From NCBI GenBank assembly GCA_003255065.1, contig QAOA01001229.1, positions 814,811 to 878,810 on the forward strand: DNA of 64,000 bases. Direction: 5' to 3'. A program made the position numbers and the translations under genes. This stretch comes from Cercis canadensis (taxonomy: Eukaryota; Streptophyta; Magnoliopsida; Fabales; Fabaceae). Below, piece by piece: positions 46,601-58,774 of the stretch; within the stretch, counting starts at the first letter, position 1; the number at the start of each line of letters is the position of its first letter. Under the pieces are notes generated by a model, which ran no database searches, was not told where the DNA came from, and saw only the letters and a program-made list of their open reading frames with translations.

Positions 46601-47313
46601 GTGAGAGGATTAATCTGACAACCATTGGACTCTGCATCTGGCCTGTCCTTACGTTTCCCTGTTAAAAATAAATTTAAAAAAAAAAAAAAAAATTCTCAGC
46701 CCAAATCATTGGACGCTGAATTTGTTCTCATGGCTTCACCTTATTTTGCATTACTCATTATTCCTGCAAACTTAATACAGAAAAAGGAAGTTCCAGAACA
46801 TCAATAATCAGTGTATTACCCAATATTGATATTGGGGTCTCTGTTGCTGAACTTCTTATGGGCCCTGAAACTTTTGACCCATGATTTCTCAGCTTCTGCA
46901 TAAGATTGAAACCAAGAAAACCAATAAATCCTAGCCCTCCCTTGAATACAAAATCACAGATGGAACCTGTTACCTTCCCAAATGAAAATAACAACGGATT
47001 ATAGATAAAAGGTTCCACTTGGGAACCACTAAAAAGCAAAATATTCAACTCTCTACCCTAAACTTTACTTGGCACCTCTTATTAATATGCTGTCCAAAAC
47101 TAATTAAGAGATAAGGATAGCTAAATCTGATATGTTTATTCTAATAAAGATAACTTAGACCAAATAACAAAATTTGAAAAGATGATTGTTTTGGAGTTGT
47201 ATCAGAATTATATACATGAGAAAGAAAGGGATTAATAGAGTTACTTGTTGAAGCTGAGCCCAATTGGGATTCAGCTGCGCTTGCTTAGGCTTCTTCCTGG
47301 ACTCGCTGCTCAT
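43609..47313 (-). CDS. RNA exonuclease 4 (REXO4/Rex4)-like DEDDh 3'-5' exonuclease
   Basis: Nine exons in transcript order: 47313-47245, 46895-46820, 46658-46580, 45625-45544, 45313-45205, 44503-44415, 44308-44244, 44145-44067, 43779-43609. Every phase closes, giving 272 residues. The DEDDh exonuclease fold is complete: Exo I Asp83/Glu85 in AMDCEMVGVG, Exo II Asp166 in GHALHNDLK, and Exo III His214/Asp219 in HCPIEDARA. Also visible are YDEFVRPVERVVDFRTKISG and SHPKKDVRDTSEYQPFLK. The N-terminus is short and polar; the C-terminus is a strongly basic KQKQKKRKPKKKRKK tract, likely a nuclear or nucleolar signal. The Rex4 family acts in pre-rRNA processing in yeast; the plant role is inferred. Collinear Arabidopsis gene, from memory, is At3g15080. 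Confidence 0.95.
45003..45026. repeat. Poly-C tract containing an N, in an intron
   Basis: About 23 C residues with an N at 45008 in intron 5 of the exonuclease gene. Such a long C run is uncommon in plant DNA, so its exact length is uncertain. Confidence 0.8.
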
Positions 47314-47430
47314 CTCTGTCTTCTGCATCTGCAACTCTGCAACTGACAGCGGAAAGAGGCGGAAGCAGCGTTTTGTGCAACTGGAGATTGGAGAACGAGG
47401 GCGCGGGCGCCAGTCTCAGTTGCCGAACCG

Positions 47431-47449
47431 ACGACGTCGTTTTTTATAA
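47431..47449 (-). promoter_or_regulatory. TATA box beside an ACGACGTCGT palindrome (exonuclease promoter)
   Basis: On the minus strand TTATAAAAA (47449-47441) is followed directly by ACGACGTCGT (47440-47431), about 120 bases before the start codon. The palindrome contains an ACGT core of the kind bound by bZIP factors. The same ten-base palindrome occurs twice in the hAT-like element at 24.4-24.5 kb. Confidence 0.5.
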
Positions 47450-49560
47450 CATTATAATCATATATCCAATATTTCCTCCTTAACATGTACTAACTGCAAA
47501 TATAATTATTAAAAATGCTAAATTTTCATGAAAATTTTCTAAATGATTAATAAAGAAACAAACAAAAATTACAATCTGAGATATGGAAATTGAAAATGGG
47601 AAAAAAAAAATTTACAGGATTAAAAAAGTAGAAATTCACTGAGACCTACCAATAGAAAATTGGAAAACTAATTTGATTTGAATTATATTCAAGTTTAAAC
47701 ACTCTAACTTGAATTATCTTCAAGTATTTGATTTTACAACCCAGTGTTGATGATGTAATAGAAAACATATAAAATATGAATATTATTGATGATAAATTTC
47801 ACATAATCCCCTCTAACTATATATATGTTTATATAATTTATTTTACTTCCGATTGTTGTGAATAAATTTTTTTCAAGTTACTTAATTACTTAAATAGCAA
47901 TTTGTGGGTGATATTTTTTAAAAACTTGTCTAGCTAAATTTTCTAACTAAAAAAAAAATAAGAGAATAAAAATTCAAACCTAAAACTTCAACCTATTTTT
48001 TTAAAAAAATAAAAGTAAAATAATTTATCAATAAACAAACACATGAAAATTAAATAAAACTGAAAAAAGTAATGTAGATGAAAAATGTGACAAAAAGTGC
48101 TACTTATATATTATAATAACCTATAAAAAAAACACAAGTAACATTTGGTAAGGAGTAATGTAGAAATCTTATGAGCAATAATGGTCAACATATCTCAAAC
48201 AACTTTGGCATGCTTGAATTATAGCAAAATTTAACCATACTAATTTACATGAAAAGAAAGCAATTTTATTGCACATTAAATCCATCTTAAATAATATTTC
48301 AATGTTTTTCTTTTCATTTTTTTTAACCTCTTAACTCTATCATATATTTTCAGTAACTCCAACAGCTTCTATGAGATTTTGCATAGGCAACACATATTCT
48401 TCACTGAAAATGACACAACCATTTGTTGACCTTAATGGGAAATATGGACCCAAGATAGGCACTAAAATTTAGATTTGAATTCTGATTCTGGCATGTGGTA
48501 CCATAGAATATTCTACAGGACAAAGAATTTGTTTTTTATTTGTCAACCACTATTAAGGGCATCTAAGACAATGTGATTGTTCTGGCCAAAACCAAGAAGG
48601 GTAATATTTTGGCCATGGAAGATTGGTAACAAAATTATTTTTCAACCATAACAATTGGAAAGGGAACCATCACACTTAAAAAATATGAATTATGAACAGT
48701 TATTTAACCTAATAAATAAAATTTTATTACATGACAATATATAAATTTAATCATGAATTATTTTACAATTTTTTTTTTTAACTTTTCACCATACCCAATA
48801 TCCTTAAACAAACACATAATTAATTGAAATATTATCCCAATCTTCTTTGGACTAGATTTTTAAACTTCATTAAAAAAATGTCCATAGCATTACTACATTA
48901 TAGTTACATGATGATATATGGTATAGAATAATTCACTTATATTCAGCAAAAGTAGCTTTTTCCTTTCAACATCACTCTTGCACCAAAAATATCTTCAGGT
49001 CTCCACTTTGATTTGTTGCTATCTTCATCAGCATAATAATATATAACCTTATCAAGAATGTATACGCATATTTGAAAAGTAAAAAAAAATAAAAAATTTA
49101 GAATGCTTCAATAATGTTAAGATAATTGCTTTTTTTTTTTTTTTATGTGAACATAATTGTTTCTATTTAATTAAAAGCAAAGTGCATTTTTTTTGGCTTA
49201 GCAAAAACAATGAGAAAGATTGCAGCGAGATATTATTTATAGTTATGTGTAAATATATACTGATTTCCTTTATTTTGACATCAATTTGTTTATTTTAGTG
49301 ATAATTTAATGCAATAGACACATCATATTTAGTTATTTTAACCAAATTGGCTGAAACGATAATAAATAAATAAATCAAATAAAAAGAAGTTATCCTTCTC
49401 CAATTGGCCAAAAATGCTAAGGGGCAAAAGATAATAAAAAGTTTTTTTTTTATCAGAATCAGATACTCAGTAGGCGTGTGGTTAAAATCCCAGAACTGAT
49501 ACAAAATCAGCTGGCTTTCAAACTCGGGTGTGCAAGAGGCAGCAAAACAGCTAACTGTTT
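47450..49560. other. Intergenic space between divergent genes, no gene seen
   Basis: AT-rich, about 2.1 kb, holding the promoters of the exonuclease gene (left) and the PDAP1-like gene (right). Scattered poly-A and poly-T runs occur. The right end has a CT-rich stretch (TTCTTCTTCTTCCTCTTC near 49566) in the leader of the next gene. Confidence 0.5.
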
Positions 49561-49622
49561 TTTTTTCTTCTTCTTCCTCTTCTCGCCTCTGTCATTCTCT
49601 GTATTTCAGAAAAGAAGAAAAA

Positions 49623-52600
49623 ATGGGAAGAGGAAAGTTCAAGGGCAAGCCCACTGGTCACCGCAACTTCTCTAGCCCAGATGACATAGGTTCTCCTTTT
49701 TTTTTTTTTTTCTTTCTTCTTTCTACCACTTACACGCTCTCATATGCTTCATGTGCATAAGGGTTAAATTCAATTCGATGGATTTAGATCTGTAGAATTC
49801 ATTTATTGCAAATTTGATCAATCTGAACTCTTTTTTGGGTGCAAATTCAGCATGTATGCATATATAAGAATAAAATTGAAAATTCCACACAGATGCAACA
49901 TATATTTGGATTTCTCTTTCGATTTCAATTCTGGGTGACATGTTTCAAATAGACATGGATGTGAGGTTGCTCTAGATTGTGATAGTTTAGCTGTAAATTG
50001 GGGAGGCTGTCGAATGTTGTGATAAGTGATGGATTTTTTTTTTTTTTTTCATATGATTATTACAGTGGCCTCTTCTGGCATTCACTGAATAGTAGGACTA
50101 TCAAAAATGAAATTTGAAATATTTTAAAAAAATATGTTTTCTAGGAATAACTGAACAAGGAAAGTAGACCATCAGTGACAGAGTAATAAAACACGTTTCC
50201 TACTTGAGGACAGTTCATTGTCAAATATATAACAGGACTAATAGATTTGACTCAGTTGGGGGGGCGGAGTCGGATTCGATGCGCTGTTATTTTGTTATTT
50301 ATATGTTTTGTTGTAATCTTGGCAAATAGTTTTTTTTTAATTACAAACTAATCGAATTTCTCAGATACAACAGCAATTTCTCTATGGTTATCTGAGAAGT
50401 TTGATTCTAATTTTGTTTGAGAAGTTGCTAATGTCAAAATATCTCTTTAAATTTTTTTCATTAATTGTTATATGCTCGAATTTAATTACTAATAGACTCA
50501 TGCTCTTTTTAACGTGTTTCTGCTTTTTACACTTGAACTGGCTGCAGTTGCTGGTACCTCTAGACGGCCACGTACTTTTAAACGGGTATTTTTCTTGTCA
50601 TACACTTTCTTATGCTTGATTGTCAGCAACAAAATACAAATTGTTAATTCCCTTGGTTGACTAAATTGTTTTGACTAATATTTTATGATCCAGGATGGAC
50701 CATGATGTTATAGTGTTGAATTGAGCTGATGTAGTCATCTTTCTAGTGTGTTTTTTATCTCAGTATATTTGTGTTGCTGTGAGCTGATATAGGTGATGGC
50801 TGTATGCTAAACATTACCTTGCCCAATAGGCTTCTGTCGGTTTTGTTTTTCGCTGGGTGTTTATTTTTGCTTGTGTTTTGTTGCTAAAGATCTATTTTTT
50901 TAATGTTGTTAGGAATTACAAGTGGGTTTGTACCATTTTCACTTGTGTTTTCTTATGAAATTTCTGTTACCCTGTGTCTGTTAGGAAGAGCCAGAAGAAG
51001 AGGTAGAAGAAGAGTCTGAAGAGGAGGAGGTGGAAGAAGCATCTGAGGTTAGTTTTCTCTGGTGCTTTGTATTCTTGCTTCTGGTTCTGGTAACATCTAC
51101 TTTTTTTTTGGGTTTATTATACTCATACACAGAAGCGCAAAGGCACAGAGGGAGTTATTGAGATTGAAAATCCTAATTTAGCAAAAGCTAAAAATGTGAA
51201 GGCCAAAGATGTTGACGTAAGTTGCACTAATAGGTTTCTTATTGACTGTTTCTTTTGGTTTTCTATCATCTCGTTTGAGTTGTTTATATTGATATTACAG
51301 ATGGATAGAAGAACAGAACTCTCAAGGCGAGAAAGGTCCATTACAGATTCTTGACTGTTTGCTGCAGTAATTCTTTTAGATAAATATTAAACATTTGTTT
51401 TCTCTTTGGTGTTAACTGTTTTGGCATTTCCTTTTTCGATGACTATGCTTCTATACGGATTTTGACAAATCTGTTATTTGATTCTGAAATTATAAGTTTA
51501 TTTTTCTCCTTCAAAGTGTTGTGACCTTTTGATGAAAAGATTATTGTTTTTTCTTTTTGTCCATTTGGTAAATTATAGTTGGTGATAGTTCTTTCTGGTT
51601 GTTTTTTGAAAGCCATAGCTGCTTTCCATAAGTATCCTTGGGGTTTTTCTTCATAAGATGTGGTTGTGCACAATATGTTGTATGAAATAATCCAATAAGT
51701 TATTACAAACTATATTTCTAATTATATATTACATCCATTTTATTGGGTACCTTTACATAAGTCATAATATGCTAAAAAATTTAAAGATGATCTATTGTTA
51801 TCTGAATATATGAATGATTAGATTGTAAGAATTAATGTGAAATTATTGAATCAATAAAAAATATGTATTTTTTTGATGAAATCTCTGATTCTGTCTTTTT
51901 GTCTCATTCCCCCACATTCTGCAGGGAGGAGATAGAAAAACAAAAAGCTCATGAACGATATATGAGGCTGCAGGAACAAGGGAAAACAGAACAGGCAAAA
52001 AAAGATTTAGGTAATTGTTATTTTACTGCGGCTGTTCCTATGCTTAGATGTTATGTTACTTTTTTTGTGAATCATTGACTAAGTTTCAAAATGCAAAAAT
52101 AAGTGAGTTTGTCTTGATATATGGTTGCATGTAGAAATCATGTACTGACCCCTTGTGGGGAAGGGAAGGTAAGGGAGCTTGAACCCAGGATGGGGAACTT
52201 ATCTGGCCTTATGGCCAGCTTGGTGACCAGCTGGGCTACAGCCCACGGTCCATATTTGAAGAATTTACTTAAAATAAAAAGGACCTTTTGCTTAGGGCAA
52301 TGGTTCTGCACCCTGCTATAGTTGTTTACCATCTATGGAAATTGAGATTGTTTTCCAATGGATATGTATTTGTGAATATCTGGTCAATTTTCGTGTTGCT
52401 GTAGTCATACAGTTTGGGATTATGGCTTTCTCTCTCCTCTTAGAGGTATAACCATAAACTGTGTCTCATGAAAATAAAATATGAAGCTATTTGCGGATAA
52501 CAAAAACTTATGTTACATCCATTTCCATATAAGTGATATTTATTGTTGTTCTTAATCTGGTTCTCTCGTCAAGTTATTATTATTCACAGCTTTTTCATGC

Positions 52601-53097
52601 ATTTTGGTGGTGCTATGGAATGTAGTATTCAACCTCTACTCATTTTATGCTCTTATTATTTATTTGATTATTTCATCTTGAGTCATCTTATCGTCTCACC
52701 TTTGTAGGCAGCTCATTTTCTGGTGTTCCATTGTTTGGATTTTTTATGAGTTGCTTCTCCTTTAACTAATGCTAGTCAATGATTACTGCAGAACGCTTGG
52801 CAATGATACGGCAACAGAGGGCAGAGGCTGCTAAAAAGCGAGAAGAGGAGAAGGCTGGTATACTTCTATCCTCTCTTTAGGTGCATCTGCATTATGTGAT
52901 GCTTCTTTCTATTATATTCATAAAATGAAGGCATTTAATCAAGGATAGAAGTGTTGCAGTTTGGTCCTGGAACAAATTCTGTCCTCATATTTTATCATTT
53001 AATTTCTTTCTCCCCCTCGCCACCAAAAAAGTTCCATGAAAGTAAATGTTAATTGGTTGCAGCCAAGGAATCAAAGAAGGCGGAGGCACGCAAATGA
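49623..53097 (+). CDS. 28 kDa heat- and acid-stable phosphoprotein (PDAP1/HASPP28 family)
   Basis: Eight exons: 49623-49689, 50548-50585, 50985-51047, 51133-51216, 51301-51335, 51925-52010, 52792-52857, 53063-53097; all phases close, giving 157 residues. The start MGRGKFKGKPTGHRNFSSPD is the family signature, followed by a basic TSRRPRTFKR, a Glu-rich run of 21 residues (one complete exon), then EGVIEIENPNLAKAKNVKAKD and a charged helical C-terminal half with RREREEIEKQKAHERYMRLQ and LAMIRQQRAEAAKKREEEKA. The casein-kinase-substrate PP28 domain covers the middle and C-terminal part. Proteins of this family bind PDGF in animals and are casein kinase substrates; the plant function is unknown. 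From memory the Arabidopsis gene is At5g46020, next to the ELOF1 homologue. Confidence 0.95.
52130..52250 (-). mobile_element. tRNA-derived SINE-like sequence in an intron of the PDAP1-like gene
   Basis: In intron 6 (52011-52791) the minus strand contains TAGCCCAGCTGG, matching a Pol III A box, and about 55 bases later GGTTCAAGCTC, close to a B box. The order and strand are right for a tRNA-derived SINE. A poly-A end and a target duplication are not obvious, so it may be old. Confidence 0.5.
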
Positions 53098-53458
53098 ATA
53101 GATGCTGGAAGCATGAGAAGTCCAGTGGATATATATCCCCCTCTTTCTTTCTCTGTCTCACAATTAAAAAAAATATATGTAAGTGTTTAGTAAAGCTTTA
53201 TCTTCTGTACTTTAGAGCTAATTTAATGTTTATGACATGTTAAGAATTCTTACCTCATAGACCAGGAATATTACGAAGTCACAGTTGTTTTGGTATGAAG
53301 GAAAATTTGGTCAGAGAATGTTCTCTGTGCATGTAACCTAATATTATATGTTTCACTTTGAAAACAAGTTTATGCAAGGAATATATACCTTATTTGAGCT
53401 CTACGTCCCTTGTTCATCTTAACTTTGCAGCATTCCAAGTTTTTTCTTTCGGTGGTGA

Positions 53459-53475
53459 TTGTTGCCAGTACCTTT
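53459..53475. repeat. 17-bp target-site duplication, left copy
   Basis: TTGTTGCCAGTACCTTT, repeated exactly at 53573-53589, flanking the short poly-A-ended insertion. Confidence 0.75.
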
Positions 53476-53572
53476 TTTTTTTTTTTTAATATATTTTTTT
53501 GGTTACGATACGAACACAGAGTCCACAAACCATGAGGATGACCTGAGTACTACTCAACTATAAATTATTTGG
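53476..53572 (-). mobile_element. Short SINE/LINE-type retroposon fragment (97 bp)
   Basis: A poly-T run starts directly after the left duplication, so on the minus strand the element ends in poly-A. The body has, on the minus strand, AGTTGAGTAGTACTCAGGTC and TCATGGTTTGTGGACTC. Identical 17-bp duplications on both sides (53459-53475, 53573-53589) are the hallmark of LINE-mediated retroposition. At only 97 bp it is either a truncated SINE or an unusually short one. Confidence 0.7.
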
Positions 53573-53589
53573 TTGTTGCCAGTACCTTT
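53573..53589. repeat. 17-bp target-site duplication, right copy
   Basis: TTGTTGCCAGTACCTTT, identical to 53459-53475. Confidence 0.75.
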
Positions 53590-56290
53590 CAGGCACCATA
53601 CCCTCTCCCCTTTCCTTTGGGTGCTTGGATCCTGGGTTCTCCATGAGTAATAATATATACACAAACTCTTTTTTACCATATTTCAAAAATTGTCTTGTGT
53701 ATGCATCATTAATTTAGAAATTATAGATAGCAGTTCCTTGACCCTTGTAATCTATAATCTATTGTAATATAAGAAAGTCTAAGAGGAAGGTATGAATTGT
53801 GGAACAGGTAGGCTTAAAATTATTAGGAGAGAGCCGGCGCGTTCCTTGATTAGTGTTGTTTTAGAAAATAGTAAGTGAGAATCTGATGCCAACTTTGCGG
53901 GTAGGCAAATTGATTAAGGTGGACAAAGTAGACAACAACTTAAAGTTGGCGGCTAAATACACAACGTTTATCTTTTCAACACACAAAATATTTTCCTTTT
54001 TCAGTTTGTCTTTGTGGAGCTCCAAGGTCTCCAGTTTTCTATTCAAGACCGTTCATCAAACTCCCAGCAACTGCTCATATTTGACTAAAATCTACAAATT
54101 TGGTCAAAATAAATTTATCAGCAATTTCATATTATTGGGATTTCTTTTTTTCTTTTAAAAAAAATCTTTTTGTGATGTATTTTATAATTAAAAATCATTG
54201 GAAATTTGGAAGTCTGAACCTTGGACATAGTGTTCCTTTTTTTTTTTCCTTTTAAATAATGGTATTAAGGGAATAATTAAGTAAATTTAGTATGTACAAT
54301 TAGATTAGAAATTGAAAACCAACATGAATTAATTTAATTGATAAGGATTAAATTATTTTATTTGTAAAATTTAAGTATGAATTTCACTATAAATAATTTA
54401 TAAATATTATTTTAAATCTTTATTAAAATATATAACATATCCTGACTTTAAAATAAAGTAGCGTCTCTCATCTTAAATATTTTACAACCAAAAAAGATTA
54501 GAAGTAGATAGAGCGAATTATAATTAGAATATGAGTGTGTGTCGCACATGGGAAGATGAGGATATGAAAGGTGAAGACCCACCTCAATCATTTGTTTGCG
54601 GCTAGGGGGAGAGAGGGCCCACTTGAAAACGCAGAGCCATCTTGGTATTTGCAGGAGAAAAAAAGAATATACTTCGGCACTTATACCTCACCTTTTCACC
54701 TTTCCCCCATTATTTTCATGATGTCATGTAACCACTAAGCACTAAGCACACACACACCCCCCCTTCTCTTTTTGTGGTCACTACTTATTTTCCTATACTC
54801 CAATAAATTAATAAAGACTCACTAAATTGCTACCAAATACTATTTTTTTATTTCCAAAAATTCACCAATAAATCATATAATTGCATTAGACTTTCACCTA
54901 AAAACAAAATATAGAATAGTTGAGATGGATGGCCTAATAAAAAAACACACAATAAAACAAAGTTCATTTATGGGTATTGTTAACTTTTGGTTTTGGGGTC
55001 AAAACTAATATAGTAACAATAATATGTACTTAAAAAATTAAGATTAACTTAACTTACTCTTTTTAAAATAAGATAAAGATTGGATGATGATGTTTTGTGA
55101 AGAAAGAGATTACTTATTATATATAGGTTGAAAGTGGGTTAGTGTTGATCACCGCTATGTTACAACTTACAATGCATGATTGGATTGGGAACCTAAAATA
55201 CCTAATCTCATCTCATCTCATCTCGAGGGGCCTCTTTCCTACAAAATTGAAGTTCTATTAAAATATCTCAAGGATAAACCAACAAATAAGATTAGAGTAT
55301 TACCTCATGTATATCACAAAATTAATCATAAAAACGCTTCTATTTATTCCTTTTTTTATTTTTGAGATTTTTAATATATTTTTAATATTTATGTGATATG
55401 TTATACCATATGAAAATAGTCAATATGTGAATTATATATGTACAAATCAACTGTTTTTAAGTTTGTTTAAGAAAATAAAATAAATTATATTTTATTTAAT
55501 AAAATATAAAAATTATATATATATAAAATCCTTGATTTTTTATTTTAAATCATGCATGTTACATGAGATAGTATCTGCCACTTTTTTTTTAATTTTATTT
55601 TATAGTTACCTAATTTGTTTGGTAATGGGTGCATTCTTTCAATAATTTAACAACAACAAACTTGTTTTTCTAAAAGAGGGGAAGGCAGTTAATTTTGCAA
55701 GAGAAAACCAGTAAAGCATGTTGATCTGTAATTACATATCTCACTATAAATGCTTTATTTTTATTTATAATTTTGAAGGCCATAATTTTTTAAGTATTTT
55801 TAGCCCTTTTATTCAATTACTTGTTTGCTACCCTTTGACAAAAACAAAAGACTTGCTCCAAAATTCAAATGACTTATCTTAGCTTTCTTATATTTTCCTT
55901 CTCTCTTATCATTATTGGGGGAATACTCTTTTGTTGTTAGTTTCTTTTTTTATTTTCCAGATTTATTAGTTTAACAAGTAAATAGCAAAAAAAAAAAATT
56001 ATATGTAAGGAAAAACATTTTCCATGTGAAAAACTGCAACAAAAAAGATTTTTCATGAAAAACAGCGTACCCTAATTACTTGCGAAATACCAGTGTCTTG
56101 TATGTCAAGTAATTTTGTTGGTTGGAGAAGGCTAAATAGAACGTGGTTTATTTGGTTCTAATTTTTTTTCCTTGAAAATTGATTCTTTTAATATTATAAT
56201 TATTTAACGGTCAAAAATTAGGAAACTCCTTTGCCGTCATAAAACGGTAAAAAAAAAAAAAATCCGAAATACGATAGGAAAGCAGGAACC
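53590..56290. other. Intergenic space, no gene seen
   Basis: AT-rich, about 2.7 kb, between tandem plus-strand genes. Small frames at 53886-54158 and 55180-55365 have no recognisable content. It includes the distal promoter of the RING gene at the right end. Confidence 0.5.
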
Positions 56291-56291
56291 C

Positions 56292-56303
56292 CTATATATA
56301 AAA
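56292..56303 (+). promoter_or_regulatory. TATA box of the RING-H2 gene
   Basis: CTATATATAAAA precedes a CT-rich leader (56334 onwards). With usual spacing, transcription would start near 56325-56335. Confidence 0.6.
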
Positions 56304-56329
56304 AAATTATATATTGCAATATACAGAAG

Positions 56330-56496
56330 AGAATTTCTCTCACAACGAAAGCTCGATCCTCTCCTTCCCTCCCTTCCTCTCTCTTCCGCGCGCTATTTTT
56401 CTTGCTTTCCTATCTCTCTATCTCGGAGATTTTCCGTCTCAGATCCTCCGATCACTGATTGTGATCAATAGCCGGTTTCGCCGGTTTCTTTCTTAG
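56330..56496 (+). other. Probable 5' UTR exon of the RING-H2 gene
   Basis: A CT-rich leader of about 170 bases between the TATA box and a donor TTAG|GTAATT at 56497. The acceptor would be TTTACAG at 58773 or ATCAG at about 58744, so the leader intron is about 2.2-2.3 kb. Long leader introns with CT-rich first exons are common in plant regulatory genes. No ATG lies in the leader in a convincing frame. Confidence 0.5.
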
Positions 56497-58774
56497 GTAA
56501 TTGTTTCCTTCATCTGATTTTCAATTTTTTTCCCTGCAAATTTTTGTCCTTTTGTGGCTATCTAGGGTTAAAAACTCATAATTTTGATTACCCGGTAAAG
56601 GGAAAGAACTTGCATTCTTGGTTTTTGAAGACATTCACCATGCGGGTTTTTAATTTCTGATAATCCGCGTTCGACCCATTGATAAAGTTGTTGTTTGTTT
56701 TTTTTTTAATTTTAACTTTAGCAGAGTTGATTTTGGGTTCGTCCTAAGTTATATCGATCCTTCAAACTTGGAAGTTGCGAGCTTTTCATGATAACAAGGT
56801 ACAAATTAATTGACGTTCTTTTAATTTATTTGGTGGGTGATGAATTGGGTTAATATGGGTTATGTGCTTTCTTGTTTGGTTGTGAAGAGAGCGGTGGAAG
56901 AAGAAGAGGGGATTTTTTTTAACCATGAAAAGTTATATACTCGTTTATGTATTCAATAATTCCCACAAACTTTAAGGGCTCTGAAATTCATTACTTCTAA
57001 CTTGGCATCTTTTAATATTTGTTTGTCTCCTGTCATGTTTTGTACAATTCAAGGTATTTTATTCGGCATGTCAATAAAAATTGAGAAGGAACTTTTTGGT
57101 GCTGTTTTATGTTTGAAGTGCTTATGCACCCCTAATTCTGTTCTATAGCGGATGTATTATCTGTAAGACAATCCTTCCTGGCTGAAACCTTTTATTGTTG
57201 GGCACATCTTCTAAGGGATTAAACTGTATCAATTTGGTCCAAAAGGAATCCTGATCTTGTAGTGGATAAATTTTATGGTCTTGTCATATAAGTTATTGAT
57301 GTCAGGGTGTTCTGGAGATAAGGAATCAGTGAATTCAAAACTTTCCCTATCCATTCTAGGACTTAGCCTTCTGCTTTGAACTGTGATTAGTGGAACTTGT
57401 GACATTTTACTCAACAAGAGTAATCTTATTTGGGTTGAGAAGTGACAATAAAATGTCATGCGCTTATGCATTCACCTCTTCTGCATATCTGCTTGGTTTT
57501 TTTCTTTTTATATATTATCTTTGCTGAAGGTTTTTGGGGCATCGCTGATAAAAGCCTGAGGTTATTTTCTAGTTTTATGGATGGGCTAACGAGGTGATAA
57601 ATTGTAAGGAATGATGTTCATTGTACTGTAAGATAATGTTTAGATGCTTGGTTTTTTCAAAGGAAGTTCAAGAGCTAGAGTAGGTGGTGCTTTACCCTCA
57701 TCTGAGGTGGGTTGATTGAACAGCCACTGTATTTGTGTGGACTGTGGACGCTGGACTCACAGTTATGTAGTAGTTGTAACATGGAAAGTTGAACATCCTT
57801 CTCCAATTCTCCTTTGGTTCATCTAGAAGAAAGAGATGCTCATTCCTGGTTTTTTGCTTTCAAATTTTTGCTAATGAGTTCCCAACTTCTAATTAATGTT
57901 GTGATTGGCCAAAAACATCATTATCTTTAAGGGTTAGTTTCATTGGTTTTCTCATAATCTATTAATTTATATGAAAGAAAGATAAAGAAGTGTAGAGCAG
58001 AGTAAGAAGCCCGTTCAGAAAAATTACAGTAAGTAAAAGGCCTTTTGTGTGAAGCAGAACTTGGATGTGGGCAATGTATGTGGGTACTCCTAAAAGATTA
58101 TGGACCATCAACAAGTTTACTTCTCAAATCACTTTGTCCCTAGACTTGCATTTTTTCTTATCTCTACTTTATTTTGGAGAGTCCTTATGGAGATTCATCA
58201 ATTGATGATTAAAACTCTTACTTTTCTAGAAGTGTTATTATAATTAAAGCTTATTTCTATATTCTTCTAATCATTAAATTCCATATTAGACAATTTGGAG
58301 TCTTGTTTATCATGCTTCCTCAGACAAGATTCTGGATCTCTTGTTTTCCTTTGCCTTCTTCCTTCTTAATTATGTTCTATATTTATTTCTCTTTTGCCTT
58401 TTCGTTTTGATTAATAAAAGATGGCTTGTTTTTTTGTGCAATGTCTCAGAAGATCCTGAAGATATTTTAACATATTGGTTATTTGTAAATATAAATTCTG
58501 TTGGCTTGTTGAATGAAATTCTGAAACTAGGAATGCATATAATGGTTCATTAGTATGATTAATCCCTGGTTTATATATCTAATGTGCCTTAAGTTGTTAT
58601 TCTGAGGGACTAGTTAGCTATTGTTGATTAGCAATATGTTCTTGTGAATAATTTCTCTTTTATTGTTATGTTATGTATTTTCTGTTCAATCACTTCCTCA
58701 TAAATCTGACTGATTTCCATATTTTTTTCTGATTAAAAAATCAGGATTAAATTGCGTCACCTAATTTTTACAGC

